Assembly: GCF_004309355.1 (NCBI RefSeq)
Contig: NZ_BJCC01000015.1
Span: forward strand, 1 to 64,000
Direction: 5' to 3'
DNA from: Enterococcus florum
Lineage (GTDB): Bacteria > Bacillota > Bacilli > Lactobacillales > Enterococcaceae
DNA: 64,000 nucleotides
How positions within the stretch are numbered: the stretch's first letter is position 1; the number at the start of each line of letters is the position of its first letter. A program made the translations under genes and the position numbers. Below the pieces are notes generated by a model. The model saw nothing but the letters and a program-made list of their open reading frames with translations, did no database searches and had not been told where the DNA came from. Shown here in pieces: positions 9,509 through 18,132 of this stretch.

Positions 9509-10255
9509 TTATGAGACGAATTTTTTTCTTTTTAACAGCAAGAAGAGCTGTGGAACGCGTAGTTTAAAGTTCTGATTGCCATAATTCAGCTGATCCTCCA
9601 ACAGAGCAAAAATTCGTTCTAAAAGAATACTCAGCAGGATGAATAAGACAGCTGCTCCAATATAGCCCTCTAAGGTATGGAACGTGACTGAGCCTATCGA
9701 TTTAGCTGTGCCAACGACGTCCAACACCCCGATCGTAAACGCCAGAGAGGTGTCTTGCAGCAAAGCGATTGTCGTTGTCCCGAAACTCGGGATCGCCACT
9801 CTTACTGCCTGAGGGAGAATCACCTTCAAGTAGGTTTGCGTCCTGGTCAATCCACAGGCGGTACTGGCTTCGTATTGAGTTTGCGGAACACTGAGGATCG
9901 CGGCACGAATCGTCTCTGACTGAAAGGCTGCGGTATTCAATCCATAAGTAATATAGATAAAAATCAGTTTATCCAGATTAGACACATCGACACCCACCAC
10001 CTGTAGCAGTTCAGGTACGCCGTAGTAAACGACATAAAGCTGGACTAGGATCGGTGTCCCGCGAATAAAGGAAACAAAGACCGCCGAAAGCTGATGGAAG
10101 ATCGGCACTTTTTCGATTCTAAAAAAGGCCAGCAGCGCTCCTAGCAGTAACCCAATAAGGCTGGCAACACCAACGATTAACAGCGTCGTCGGCAATGCCT
10201 CCAACAGTCTAGGAAAATAGTTAATGACGAGTTGCCAATCAAAAAAACGATTCAT
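9509..10255 (-). CDS. amino-acid ABC transporter permease (first permease)
   Basis: This 248-residue HisQ/GlnP-type permease carries the EAA loop segment ACGLTRTQTYLKVILPQAV and about five membrane helices. The start at ATG 10255 is chosen because GAGAAGG lies about 8 nt before it. An in-frame codon at 10291 would add 12 residues that look like untranslated leader. It is the first gene of the minus-strand cluster that runs toward the Lrp-type gene. Confidence 0.92.
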   Translation of the reverse strand: MNRFFDWQLVINYFPRLLEALPTTLLIVGVASLIGLLLGALLAFFRIEKVPIFHQLSAVFVSFIRGTPILVQLYVVYYGVPELLQVVGVDVSNLDKLIFIYITYGLNTAAFQSETIRAAILSVPQTQYEASTACGLTRTQTYLKVILPQAVRVAIPSFGTTTIALLQDTSLAFTIGVLDVVGTAKSIGSVTFHTLEGYIGAAVLFILLSILLERIFALLEDQLNYGNQNFKLRVPQLFLLLKRKKFVS

Positions 10256-10305
10256 ATCCAGTTCCTTCTCTCTAATAGTCAGAATTTTCAAAATTATTTA
10301 TCCAC

Positions 10306-10334
10306 ACTGTACATTTTTTCGTGAAACACAACAA
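10306..10334 (-). promoter_or_regulatory. candidate promoter of the amino-acid transport cluster
   Basis: On the minus strand TTGTTG and TACAGT are separated by 17 bp, about 50 bp before the first permease start. A perfect TATAAT at 10355-10360 is a second candidate but lacks a good -35. The rest of 10335-10571 is AT-rich and shows nothing else recognisable. Confidence 0.35.
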
Positions 10335-10571
10335 TCAAATCTAGTTGAAACGTAATTATATTTTCAGAAAAGAGCATTTTTTTAAACATCTTTCATGTTG
10401 TAACCGTTCCCTTCAAAATTAAATAAACTGTTGGAAAAGCTTCAGCGACTCGCTCATTTTTAACATGACCAGATCACTTTTTGATGCAAAATCGTTCCTG
10501 ATTCTAAACGATTCGCTGATTCCCCTAGCACTAGTTTTGTGAAATAAAACAAGGAATTGCGGCATATGTAC

Positions 10572-10611
10572 AAAAAAAAAGAGCACTGCGATTATTCAAT
10601 CGCTAGTGCTC
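10572..10611 (-). terminator. intrinsic terminator after msrA
   Basis: A hairpin (10581-10611, outer arms GAGCACT/AGTGCTC) is followed on the minus strand by a run of nine T. It begins directly after the msrA stop. Confidence 0.85.
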
Positions 10612-10615
10612 AACT

Positions 10616-11125
10616 TTATCCCCAATACTCCTGAATGAACTGTTTTCTGCGCTCCGCGTTTTTAGCATAATTTTCAGGATGGTGTTTATAGTAGTCCTGG
10701 TGCTCTTCTTCTGCTGGATAAAAGGCGGACGCAGGTTCGATCGTGGTGACGATCGGTTCTTTGAATTGTCCGCTGTCCGCTAATGCTTGTCGGCTTTTTT
10801 CTGCTGCGGCCTTTTGTTGTGCATCAAAATAAAAGATCACAGGCCGATAGTTGCTGCCGCAGTCTTCAAATTGGCCAAAAGCATCCGTCGGATCAGTTTG
10901 CTGCCAATAAATCTCCACCAACTCTTCAAAGCGGATCAAGTTCGGATCAAAAATAATCTCGACAGCTTCCGTGTGTCCTGTATCACCGCTTTTGACTTCT
11001 TCATAGGTGGGATTTTCGGTGTGTCCTCCCGTATAGCCAGAGAGAACCGATTCGATCCCTGGATGCGAATCAAATGGCTTGACCATACACCAAAAGCAGC
11101 CTCCTGCAAATATTGCTCGTTCCAC
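10616..11125 (-). CDS. msrA: peptide-methionine (S)-S-oxide reductase MsrA
   Basis: The 169-residue enzyme reduces methionine-S-sulfoxide in proteins and free methionine, with thioredoxin as reductant. The active-site motif GGCFWCM near the N-terminus (catalytic Cys10) is intact. The downstream GYTGG and [12 protein letters not shown] segments are also conserved. There is no fused MsrB domain. The start is a GTG at 11125 preceded by GGAGG with 8-nt spacing. It is transcribed alone behind a T-box leader, so expression is probably raised when a charged tRNA, most likely methionyl-tRNA, runs low. Confidence 0.95.
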   Translation of the reverse strand: MERAIFAGGCFWCMVKPFDSHPGIESVLSGYTGGHTENPTYEEVKSGDTGHTEAVEIIFDPNLIRFEELVEIYWQQTDPTDAFGQFEDCGSNYRPVIFYFDAQQKAAAEKSRQALADSGQFKEPIVTTIEPASAFYPAEEEHQDYYKHHPENYAKNAERRKQFIQEYWG

Positions 11126-11230
11126 TTTTCATTCCTCCATTTTCTATCCTTGTTTGCGAATAAGTCTTTCCTTGTGATCATCAAAACAATCCTTGATAAA
11201 AGGGATTCTTTTCTTCCTGAGTTGAACAAC

Positions 11231-11522
11231 AAAAAAGGCACTCATTCCTTTGCCTATCGATCGCTCGACAGCCAAAGGGACGAATGCTTTCGTGTGACCA
11301 CCCTTGTTCATATTGCCCTCACAGACAATACCTCATCGGTACCAATTCGCTTGATACCCGGCGCGTTAACGGTCGCTGTACCGTCTGGCCTGCGTGAACA
11401 AACCAAAATGCTCAGAGCTCATCTTCACTGAATTTTGCAATCCCCTTTTCCACCGACCGGGTTCTCTGTACTTGCTGACGCATCAGTTACTCTTCTCTTC
11501 CACGCGTATTTTCTAAATCTTG
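11231..11522 (-). promoter_or_regulatory. T-box riboswitch leader of msrA, probable Met specifier
   Basis: Reading the minus strand, the leader shows the stem I elements (GAGAAGAGTA, then CAGAGAACCCGG and GGTGGAAAAGG), a specifier region GTGAAGATGAGCTCTGAGC, and a T-box-like element AAGGGTGGTCACACG (11291-11305). After it comes a terminator: 11273-11287 pairs with 11238-11252 (14 of 15 positions, some G-U), followed by six T at 11231-11236. ATG is taken as specifier because it stands three bases before TCTGAG, as in other T-boxes. GAT (Asp), one base upstream, is the alternative. The class assignment is firm; the specifier is an inference. Confidence 0.85.
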
Positions 11523-11528
11523 TTGCTT

Positions 11529-11557
11529 ACTGTAATACAACCAGAGCGGGAATTCAA
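11529..11557 (-). promoter_or_regulatory. promoter of the T-box/msrA transcript
   Basis: On the minus strand TTGAAT and TACAGT are separated by 17 bp, just upstream of the first T-box stem. Confidence 0.55.
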
Positions 11558-11638
11558 GAGGAAAGACCGCTTTTACAGATTTTTTTGAGCAGCTTTCTAC
11601 AGTTAGAAAAAAGCTTTTTCGATAACCCGTCTGCGCAA

Positions 11639-12892
11639 TCAAGACTGCGGTTCATGAAAAACCAGTAATTTCCCCTTTTTTGTATCATAAGTCAGTACCA
11701 AGATCGTGCCGTCTTCCGTTGAGTAAATCCTAGTAAGCTCTGCTTTAGGCAATTTGAAATAGTCCCGATGAATGGTCTCTTTTTTCACGTACTCTCGGAT
11801 CACCTTGCCGTAAGACAGCCAAAAGATGCAGTCCTCTTTTCTAATGTATTCTGCCGTACTGAAAAAAGGGCCCTCTTTCCCAAGATCAATCTTTTTTCTT
11901 TTACCGGTGGTGACATTTTTTAAATAATACTCAAATTCGGGAATATCTTCGTATTCGCCGTCCGGATTTTCTGCCAGCTCAGACGAATAAGGGAACGTAT
12001 AGGTCATCAATTCCTCGATCACCCACTCCTCCGAATAGGCAAAATAGGCTTTCTTGCTGTCCGTTTGTTCATCTGGGAAGGCATACTTCTTTTCGCTGTT
12101 TGTTTCTATTTCACGGATCGTATAGTTGGTGCCATTATTCAAAATTTGCTTGGTCCGATCGGCAGTCCACTCATCCTCTGAAAAGTCGTCTGTCGATTGT
12201 TTAAGGTCAAAATACTGCTGGTACAGTCGATCAAAGTCAGCACCTTTTTCAATGCTTTTTACGACTCGTCCTGAAGCCAGATCGACCTTCAATATGAACT
12301 GGCGCAGCTGACCGCTCTCCGAACGTTCAGCCGTCGGGGACCCGTAGCCATAAATGTACAAGTCATCTGACGTAAGTGCGCTTCTTGGAACTTTGCTGTC
12401 AAAAGCCACAAACTCGCCAACCTGCTTTTCTGTCTCCAGATCAACTACCCCATAGTAATATTTTTTTGTATAGCTGGCCCCGTCATTGTAAAACCGATCC
12501 ACGTAATCGGTAAAATCCGCTGTGGCTGAGACCACCGCGTACTGCCGATCGATTTCTTCAACCTCATAATCTGGAAAGAGGCGAACTTCTTCGTTGGGGG
12601 GGATCGACTGCAAAGGGATTGCGACAGCTCGTTTTGAAAAAGGATCGACCTTCAACAACTGCTCATCATTGAAATAAATCAGCTGATCTTGATAGAATTG
12701 TATCCCCGAAAGCCCACGGTCACGAGTCTTGATTTGATCTGTCTCTGCAAAATCACTGATATCGATTTGCTGCAGCTTCAGGTTTTCGTGTTGTTGAACA
12801 GCAGACTTTTGCTGCTGAACCCAATAAAGACTCAAGCAAAGGGCCAGAACAAGCAGCCCCAAAATCCCGAGTGTCATTTTTCCTTTTTTCAT
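11639..12892 (-). CDS. hypothetical membrane-anchored extracytoplasmic protein
   Basis: This 417-residue protein is not recognised. It has an N-terminal basic stretch and one hydrophobic helix (about residues 6-25), and the rest is hydrophilic and rich in Tyr, Asp and Glu. It therefore looks like a single-pass protein with a large external domain. Recurrent short strands ending in tyrosine-rich turns (YIYGYGS, YYYGVVD, FAYSEEW) suggest a beta-propeller-like fold, but no repeat was proven. The start at 12892 follows GAGGAG; an upstream in-frame ATG at 12919 lacks a site. It lies upstream of msrA's promoter region and seems to be its own unit. Confidence 0.7.
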   Translation of the reverse strand: MKKGKMTLGILGLLVLALCLSLYWVQQQKSAVQQHENLKLQQIDISDFAETDQIKTRDRGLSGIQFYQDQLIYFNDEQLLKVDPFSKRAVAIPLQSIPPNEEVRLFPDYEVEEIDRQYAVVSATADFTDYVDRFYNDGASYTKKYYYGVVDLETEKQVGEFVAFDSKVPRSALTSDDLYIYGYGSPTAERSESGQLRQFILKVDLASGRVVKSIEKGADFDRLYQQYFDLKQSTDDFSEDEWTADRTKQILNNGTNYTIREIETNSEKKYAFPDEQTDSKKAYFAYSEEWVIEELMTYTFPYSSELAENPDGEYEDIPEFEYYLKNVTTGKRKKIDLGKEGPFFSTAEYIRKEDCIFWLSYGKVIREYVKKETIHRDYFKLPKAELTRIYSTEDGTILVLTYDTKKGKLLVFHEPQS

Positions 12893-13034
12893 CCTTTTCT
12901 CCTCGCTTCGATCGTGCAACGCTTCGTACCTCTACTGTAATACTTCCTTTAAGCTTTGACTACATCAAATCAACCATACTTGTTTTTTTGATCTGAACAA
13001 TTGCTCAGCTTATTTAGTAAAACAAAAATATCCC

Positions 13035-13063
13035 TTGAAATTTCCCCGCACTCTCTGTATACT
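13035..13063 (+). promoter_or_regulatory. bioY promoter
   Basis: TTGAAA (13035-13040) and TATACT (13058-13063) are separated by exactly 17 bp. Transcription should start near 13070, within the BirA operator. Confidence 0.75.
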
Positions 13064-13098
13064 TTCGTTAACCAATAAAATATTATAGGTTAACGAAA
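13063..13098. promoter_or_regulatory. BirA operator upstream of bioY
   Basis: A perfect inverted repeat with 11-bp arms (TTTCGTTAACC and GGTTAACGAAA) is separated by 14 bp. Both arms hold the GTTAAC core of Gram-positive BirA sites. It overlaps the end of the -10 element and the expected start of transcription, so biotinyl-AMP-bound BirA would block bioY. The birA gene itself is not in the window. Confidence 0.85.
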
Positions 13099-13110
13099 AG
13101 AGGGGTATCT

Positions 13111-13653
13111 ATGAAACTATCAACGAGAGAAATGGTCTTTGCAGCTTTGTTTGCGGCATTGACTGGTGTGCTGGCCCAGCTGACGATTCCTTTTGGGCCA
13201 ATTCCGTTGACCATGCAAACTTTTGCTGTGGCGTTTACCAGTACTTTATTAGGAAAGAAAATCGGTACACTGACGGTGCTGCTGTATCTGTTTATGGGAG
13301 CAATCGGACTTCCGGTCTTTGCTGGCGGCAATGCGGGGTTTTCGGTCATTTTTGGTCCGACTGGCGGTTTTTTGATCGGCTTTGTTTTTACTGCTTTGAG
13401 TATCGGCTGGATTTTAGAAAACACGCGAAAAACTTACTTTTGGGCGATCACCGCCAACCTTACCGGTGCATTGATCACCTTATTGTTTGGGGTTTTATGG
13501 TTGAAGGTGAGTGCCGGAATGCCTTGGCAGGGCGCTCTTGCAGCTGGGATGATTCCTTTTCTGGTGCCGAGCGCGATCAAAGCCGTGCTGGCTGGTTATC
13601 TGGGTCTGCTGATCATGCGCCGCTTGCCTCGTTCTCTTCGCTTGTCAAACTAA
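13111..13653 (+). CDS. bioY: biotin transporter BioY (ECF S component)
   Basis: The 180-residue hydrophobic protein has about six membrane helices and typical BioY segments (LTIPFGPIPLTMQTFAV near residues 24-40, then GLPVFAGGNAG and GPTGGFLIGF). It binds biotin and works with the shared ECF energising module encoded elsewhere. The ATG follows AAAGAGGGG. It is a single-gene unit with its own BirA operator and terminator, which fits biotin-dependent repression. Confidence 0.95.
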   Translation: MKLSTREMVFAALFAALTGVLAQLTIPFGPIPLTMQTFAVAFTSTLLGKKIGTLTVLLYLFMGAIGLPVFAGGNAGFSVIFGPTGGFLIGFVFTALSIGWILENTRKTYFWAITANLTGALITLLFGVLWLKVSAGMPWQGALAAGMIPFLVPSAIKAVLAGYLGLLIMRRLPRSLRLSN

Positions 13654-13682
13654 AAAGGAGTGCGAATGTTCGCACTCCTTTT
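13653..13682. terminator. bidirectional terminator between bioY and the methyltransferase gene
   Basis: AAAAGGAGTGCGAA pairs with TTCGCACTCCTTTT as a 14-bp perfect inverted repeat. A/T tracts on both sides serve two convergent genes. Confidence 0.8.
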
Positions 13683-13683
13683 C

Positions 13684-14475
13684 TTATTTGCGTTGCAGCA
13701 GCCAAGTGGCACCGACGACATCAGTGACGAGATCTTCGGATTCGTTCTCTTGGCTTTTTACATAGTCGAAAAACAGCGGACGTTTCTGAGGTTCCAGACT
13801 GCTCAGCTCTTCTGCCCGTTGACGGATCAATTGATTGTTCCGATCATTCACAGCCTGCTCATCACTGGCTTCGGCTGCATTTGTTAAAGCAAGGACGTTG
13901 AAGCCTGCTTCAGCAAATGTCTCGTTCCATTGCTCCAATGTCAAATACTCATAGTTTTGGTACCGCACATTCTCTGATTGCCCGGCCAGATAGCCATCAT
14001 CCAGCAAAAGGTAGCCCTGCGGCTTAACTACTTGTTTGACCTTATTCAGCATTTCCAAAGGTTCTCCCAGCACATTGCCGATCGCCCCTAGAATCGCCAC
14101 ATCGTAACCCCGTTCCTTTTGAACGGTTTGATTGACGTCTTCCACTGCAAAGCTGCACAAGTGATCCACTTGACATTTTTCAGCAGTTCGTCGCGCCTCT
14201 TTGATAAAGTCCGGCAAAAGATCACTGCCGTGAACCTTCATCCCGAGCTGCTGAGCGATCTCGATGGAGACGGCTCCTTTGCCGCAGCCTAGATCCAAAG
14301 CCTTGCACTTTTCCGGTTCTGAGATATGGGTACGGATCAGCTGTGTCATCAAACGCGGGTCGCTGCCCAGTTCGTAAATGTCCTGCAGCAAATAGGCTAG
14401 GTAAGGCAGCAGTTCAGCCGTTTCAGCTGTTAATGAGGCTGCTAGTTTTTCTTCTGTGTCTTGATGGTTCGTCAT
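13684..14475 (-). CDS. class I SAM-dependent methyltransferase
   Basis: The roughly 263-residue protein has the SAM-binding motif I ALDLGCGKGAVSIEIA (near residue 65) followed by the acidic GSDLLPDF loop. It resembles small-molecule methyltransferases of the UbiE/Methyltransf_25 type. The ATG at 14475 is preceded by GGAGG with 8-nt spacing. A TTG 15 bp upstream is part of that ribosome site and is rejected. Neighbours give no hint of substrate. Confidence 0.8.
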   Translation of the reverse strand: MTNHQDTEEKLAASLTAETAELLPYLAYLLQDIYELGSDPRLMTQLIRTHISEPEKCKALDLGCGKGAVSIEIAQQLGMKVHGSDLLPDFIKEARRTAEKCQVDHLCSFAVEDVNQTVQKERGYDVAILGAIGNVLGEPLEMLNKVKQVVKPQGYLLLDDGYLAGQSENVRYQNYEYLTLEQWNETFAEAGFNVLALTNAAEASDEQAVNDRNNQLIRQRAEELSSLEPQKRPLFFDYVKSQENESEDLVTDVVGATWLLQRK

Positions 14476-14612
14476 ATTTTCATCCTCCAATAATTATTTG
14501 ATCTTAGGTATTCAACTGCCTTGGAGGACCTCGAATCGGTTAGTTCGGGGATCGACAATTCATCTTCTCCAACTCCTTTTCTTTTTAGTTTATCATTTTA
14601 GAGAGCGTTTTC

Positions 14613-15827
14613 CTAACGTAAAAGGGAGACGATGTCTTTCTTGGCTGCACTTTTGGCTGGCAGCCAGCTAAAGACGATCCCTATGATCACCGACATTCCA
14701 AACGCCAGGGTGATCGTAAACAAGTCTGGCCGTACCGCTAATGGGGTGAATAAGCTGATTAAAATGCCAAACAACATTGCAAACAGATAGCCGATCGTTC
14801 CGCCAAACAGGGTCAATGTGATTCCCTCTAACAGAAACTGCATCATAACATTGCCTTTGGTCGCACCCATCGCCCGGCGAACACCGATCTCTTTGGTTCT
14901 TTCGGAGACGGAAATATAGATCATGTTCATCACACCGATTCCTGAGATGAACAGGGAGATGCCACCAATGACTGAAATCAGCAGTGTGATACTGGTCAGC
15001 AGGGTACGCAGTGTATCTACCTGACCAGCTAGATCCTCGCTTTTATAGCTGCCCATTTCCTTCCAGGTGCCATATTTTTTCAGCATGCTTTCTGCTTCCT
15101 TCGAGACCTTTTGAACATTGGCCGTCTCCGTCATCTTAACCTGGATCATGCTGTGGTCCTCAGAATTGAAGTAATGCTGAAAAATATTCTCCGGCAGCTC
15201 TGCCACCACGTAATTTTCCTGGGTTGCAACAATCGACCCTGCTGGCCGGTCTTCCATGATACCGACGACTTCAAATAAATGACCGCCGATCGTAATGCTT
15301 TGCCCTACCAAGGTCTCAGGATTTTCCTCCCGAATCGCCTTAGCAGCCGTTTCATCGATCACAACCACCGGATTTTCATTGAAATAGTCGCTGGCTTGGA
15401 TCGCTCGTCCATAAATCACGGGAGAGCCGTCCTCCTTCAGCAGCTTGAAGCAGTTCCAGCGGCCGTCGTTGCCGACCTCATCAATGGTTTGATCGGCATA
15501 TTTTACACCGTTTCGCGAATTGTCATAATAGCTCACTGATTCCACGCCGGAAATACTTTCGACTCGACTGATGTCTTCCTCGGTAAAGGCACCCAAGCCA
15601 TTTTCAATAAATCCATCATTAGAGGGCGTAAAGGTGTAACCGACACTGCCATCAAACTGGTCCAATCCGATGAATTCCGAAGCGTAATTCTCAAACGCTC
15701 GCCCGATGGAGAATACGGTGATGACCGCAGATACCCCAATGATCAACCCAATCATAGTCAGGAAGCTGCGCCGTTTATTCTTGCCGATGGCTTTGATTGA
15801 GGTCTTCCAAACTTCACTAAACCGCAT
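14613..15827 (-). CDS. MacB-type ABC transporter permease (FtsX family)
   Basis: This 404-residue protein has one N-terminal membrane helix (ending LTMIGLIIGVSAVITVF), a long extracellular MacB periplasmic-core domain (about 45-270), and three C-terminal helices of the FtsX domain with the GVMNMIYISVSERTKEIGVRRAMGA region broken by a turn. The start at 15827 follows AAGAAGG and overlaps the ATPase gene's end. With the upstream ATPase and adaptor it forms a tripartite exporter, probably for peptides or an antimicrobial, or for envelope-stress sensing. Confidence 0.9.
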   Translation of the reverse strand: MRFSEVWKTSIKAIGKNKRRSFLTMIGLIIGVSAVITVFSIGRAFENYASEFIGLDQFDGSVGYTFTPSNDGFIENGLGAFTEEDISRVESISGVESVSYYDNSRNGVKYADQTIDEVGNDGRWNCFKLLKEDGSPVIYGRAIQASDYFNENPVVVIDETAAKAIREENPETLVGQSITIGGHLFEVVGIMEDRPAGSIVATQENYVVAELPENIFQHYFNSEDHSMIQVKMTETANVQKVSKEAESMLKKYGTWKEMGSYKSEDLAGQVDTLRTLLTSITLLISVIGGISLFISGIGVMNMIYISVSERTKEIGVRRAMGATKGNVMMQFLLEGITLTLFGGTIGYLFAMLFGILISLFTPLAVRPDLFTITLAFGMSVIIGIVFSWLPAKSAAKKDIVSLLR

Positions 15828-16503
15828 GAGGCACACCTTCTTCCAAGATGACTCCATCCTTCACCGTGATCGTGCGCTGGCAATAGGCAGCTGCCTCCGG
15901 ATCATGCGTAACCATCAGGATCGTAACCTTTTCTTCTTCATTGAGCCGTTTGAACAGCTGCATGATTTCTTCTGAGGTGTGGCTGTCCAAGGCTCCAGTC
16001 GGTTCATCGGCAACGATGAATTTGGGATTGCCGACGATTGCTCGAGCGATCGCTACCCGCTGCTGCTGACCGCCTGAGAGCTGCTTGGGCAATTTATTGT
16101 ATTTATCGGCAATACCGACCTTGCGCAAGGCTTCCATGACTAAAGGTTTGGTCTGCCGCTGCCTCATTCCGCCATACAACAACGGCAATGCCACATTTTC
16201 CAGCACTGTATTGTTTTCGATCAATTGAAAGGATTGAAAAACGAAGCCGACCGACTGGTTGCGCAGCTTGGAAAGTCGTTCATCCTTGTACCGATAAGCA
16301 TTTTCGCCGTTAAACCGATAGTTGCCTTCAAAATCGCCGTCCAAAAAGCTGATGGTATTGATTAAGGTGGATTTCCCTGAACCTGAAGGCCCCATGACTG
16401 CGACGAATTCATGTTCGTCGATCGTCAAGGAAATGTCCTTCAGCACATGGATTTTCTCCTGATCGGCAATGTAATATTTATTGATGTTTTCCATGATGAT
16501 CAT
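15817..16503 (-). CDS. MacB/LolD-type ABC transporter ATP-binding protein
   Basis: The 228-residue ATPase has Walker [24 protein letters not shown], and Walker B FIVADEPTGALD, the last typical of MacB/LolD/SalX exporters. Its start overlaps the adaptor stop (ATGA at 16500-16503) and its end overlaps the permease gene, so all three genes are probably translationally coupled. Confidence 0.93.
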   Translation of the reverse strand: MIIMENINKYYIADQEKIHVLKDISLTIDEHEFVAVMGPSGSGKSTLINTISFLDGDFEGNYRFNGENAYRYKDERLSKLRNQSVGFVFQSFQLIENNTVLENVALPLLYGGMRQRQTKPLVMEALRKVGIADKYNKLPKQLSGGQQQRVAIARAIVGNPKFIVADEPTGALDSHTSEEIMQLFKRLNEEEKVTILMVTHDPEAAAYCQRTITVKDGVILEEGVPHAV

Positions 16504-17321
16504 TGAACGGTCACATCCATCCCATCTTTAATGTCTGATGCATCTTTGATGATCTTCTGGTCTTCATCGAGTCCTTCTCGCAGCACATAAAAGCCGTTGC
16601 CTGTTTCGCAGATGACTGCCTGTTTCTCGGCTTTGCCGCTCTTAACCGTATAGACATAATGCGTCCCCTCTTCTTCGATGACGCTTTTCAGCGGTAGATG
16701 GATCTCGTTTCTTGGGATCAGCAATTCGACTGAATACCCCACTTGGATCGGCTCATCTGGTACGGCTGTGAAATCGTAAGTCACTAAATTGCTCTTGTCT
16801 TCTTTTGCAGGTTCATTGTTTATTTCAGCTATGTTCGTAATCTTTCCAGTGACGGTGCGTTCATTATTGGCATATTGAATTTCCACCGGCTGTTCTAGCG
16901 CAACTTTCGAGCGATCGTATTCTGTCACGGTACCCTTGATGGCTGATTCTTCACTCTTTAGTACCATCAAAGCTTGTTGCGGATCGTTCTTCGCGTCTTC
17001 GTTGATACTCGTCACCACGGAGTCATAAGCAGCTCGTACCTTTTCGCCCCATCGATACGTGACCAGCACGGTATCCTTTACCACATGATCGCCTTGATTG
17101 ACGTGGATCGTTTGAACGGGTCCTTTCTCTGGATCGACCAAAACCGTTTGCTTCTTCAAGGGTTGAACCTGCCCTTTTAAGTGCAGCGGAGTCTGCTTAG
17201 CTACCTTGTATAGTTCCACCGGCGCAGTGTCCGCTTTTGCCTTTACTTGTGCGCTTTGATAAACAAAAAAACCGGCTCCTGCAATAAGTACGACACCTAA
17301 CCCAATTAAAAATTTCTTCAT
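16500..17321 (-). CDS. HlyD/MacA-like efflux adaptor protein
   Basis: The 273-residue protein starts MKKFLIGLGVVLIAGAGFFV, a single membrane anchor. The extracellular part has a biotinyl-lipoyl-like half (IHVNQGDHVVKDTVL, near residue 80) and beta-barrel segments of membrane fusion proteins. It lacks the long coiled-coil hairpin of Gram-negative MacA, as expected in a monoderm cell. The start at 17321 follows AGGAGGAG; in-frame codons further upstream read through leader sequence. It is the first gene of the exporter operon. Confidence 0.88.
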   Translation of the reverse strand: MKKFLIGLGVVLIAGAGFFVYQSAQVKAKADTAPVELYKVAKQTPLHLKGQVQPLKKQTVLVDPEKGPVQTIHVNQGDHVVKDTVLVTYRWGEKVRAAYDSVVTSINEDAKNDPQQALMVLKSEESAIKGTVTEYDRSKVALEQPVEIQYANNERTVTGKITNIAEINNEPAKEDKSNLVTYDFTAVPDEPIQVGYSVELLIPRNEIHLPLKSVIEEEGTHYVYTVKSGKAEKQAVICETGNGFYVLREGLDEDQKIIKDASDIKDGMDVTVQ

Positions 17322-17566
17322 GTTTCTCCTCCTATTTACTTTACATTTCTGTCTCCCAAAATTTGGAAAATACATCCAAGCTGTGCAACTTTCTTTTTTG
17401 TTCTGACCGTATACCCTTTTTTGAATCATCTCCTGTTTCTTGCGGTAAAAAAGAAAATGGTCTATTGGGATTTTCCCTAAGTAAATTTTAATGGAGTACT
17501 CATTTGAATACTTCCATCGGAGGTGCAAACTCTGACTAGGACTTTAGACTGAGTTTGGTAAATGAA

Positions 17567-17608
17567 AAAGCATTTAAAAGAACGGATTGGCCGCTCTTTT
17601 AAATGCTT
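17567..17608 (-). terminator. intrinsic terminator after the VOC-family gene
   Basis: A long hairpin with 14-bp outer arms (AAGCATTTAAAAGA/TCTTTTAAATGCTT) is followed by T residues on the minus strand. The rest of 17322-17566 is the leader of the exporter operon; no clear promoter was fixed there. Confidence 0.75.
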
Positions 17609-17626
17609 CATAGTCTTTTGCTGCGT

Positions 17627-18088
17627 TTAGTTGTTGCATTGCTGAACAAATTCAATTGGAAACATGGTACGTTCCGCCGTTTCTTCGACCGTCCTGCCTT
17701 CTGCTAAAAAGCGTTTTACCACACTGGTCATGCTTTCTGCAACCTCCACGATGAACTGATCATAGTCATAAAAGCGCATGACTCGCTGGCCCCATGGATA
17801 TTCCTTGCTGTGGTGTAAAAACGCGATGCCTTCGATCGCTGAAAGCTTTGTTTCCCAGGCTTTTAGATCCTCCACCTCAAAATAAATCTGAACATTGTCT
17901 GGACGCGACTTCATCTCTAAGGGCACCTCCAAAAGTGTTTCATAATTCGCCTGCAGAGAAAAGCCGCCTTCAAAAGCTACATGAAGATTGTCCAAATCCA
18001 TGACTATTTTTTGTTCCATTACTTCTTCGTAAAATTGCTTGGCCCGTGTCATATCCGATACTGCCAGCAGTACACCACCAAATTGCAT
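17627..18088 (-). CDS. VOC-family (glyoxalase/dioxygenase superfamily) protein
   Basis: The 153-residue protein begins QFGGVLLAVSDMTRAKQFYEEVM, the first beta-alpha-beta unit of the vicinal oxygen chelate fold. The second unit is near residues 65-115 (VQIYFEVEDLKAWETKL, then YPWGQRVMRFYDYD). A short helical tail follows. Function within this broad family (lyase, isomerase, resistance protein) cannot be told. It shares orientation with the AraC-type gene 44 bp upstream and may be its target or partner. Confidence 0.75.
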   Translation of the reverse strand: MQFGGVLLAVSDMTRAKQFYEEVMEQKIVMDLDNLHVAFEGGFSLQANYETLLEVPLEMKSRPDNVQIYFEVEDLKAWETKLSAIEGIAFLHHSKEYPWGQRVMRFYDYDQFIVEVAESMTSVVKRFLAEGRTVEETAERTMFPIEFVQQCNN

Positions 18089-18132
18089 ACAGATCCCTCC
18101 AATGTCTTCTTCGTTCTGTTATCCACTATACG

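Noticed and set aside
11435-11668. A 77-codon plus-strand reading frame opposite the T-box leader
   Set aside because: It overlaps the promoter and stem I of the T-box on the other strand, has no ribosome site and no recognisable protein pattern.
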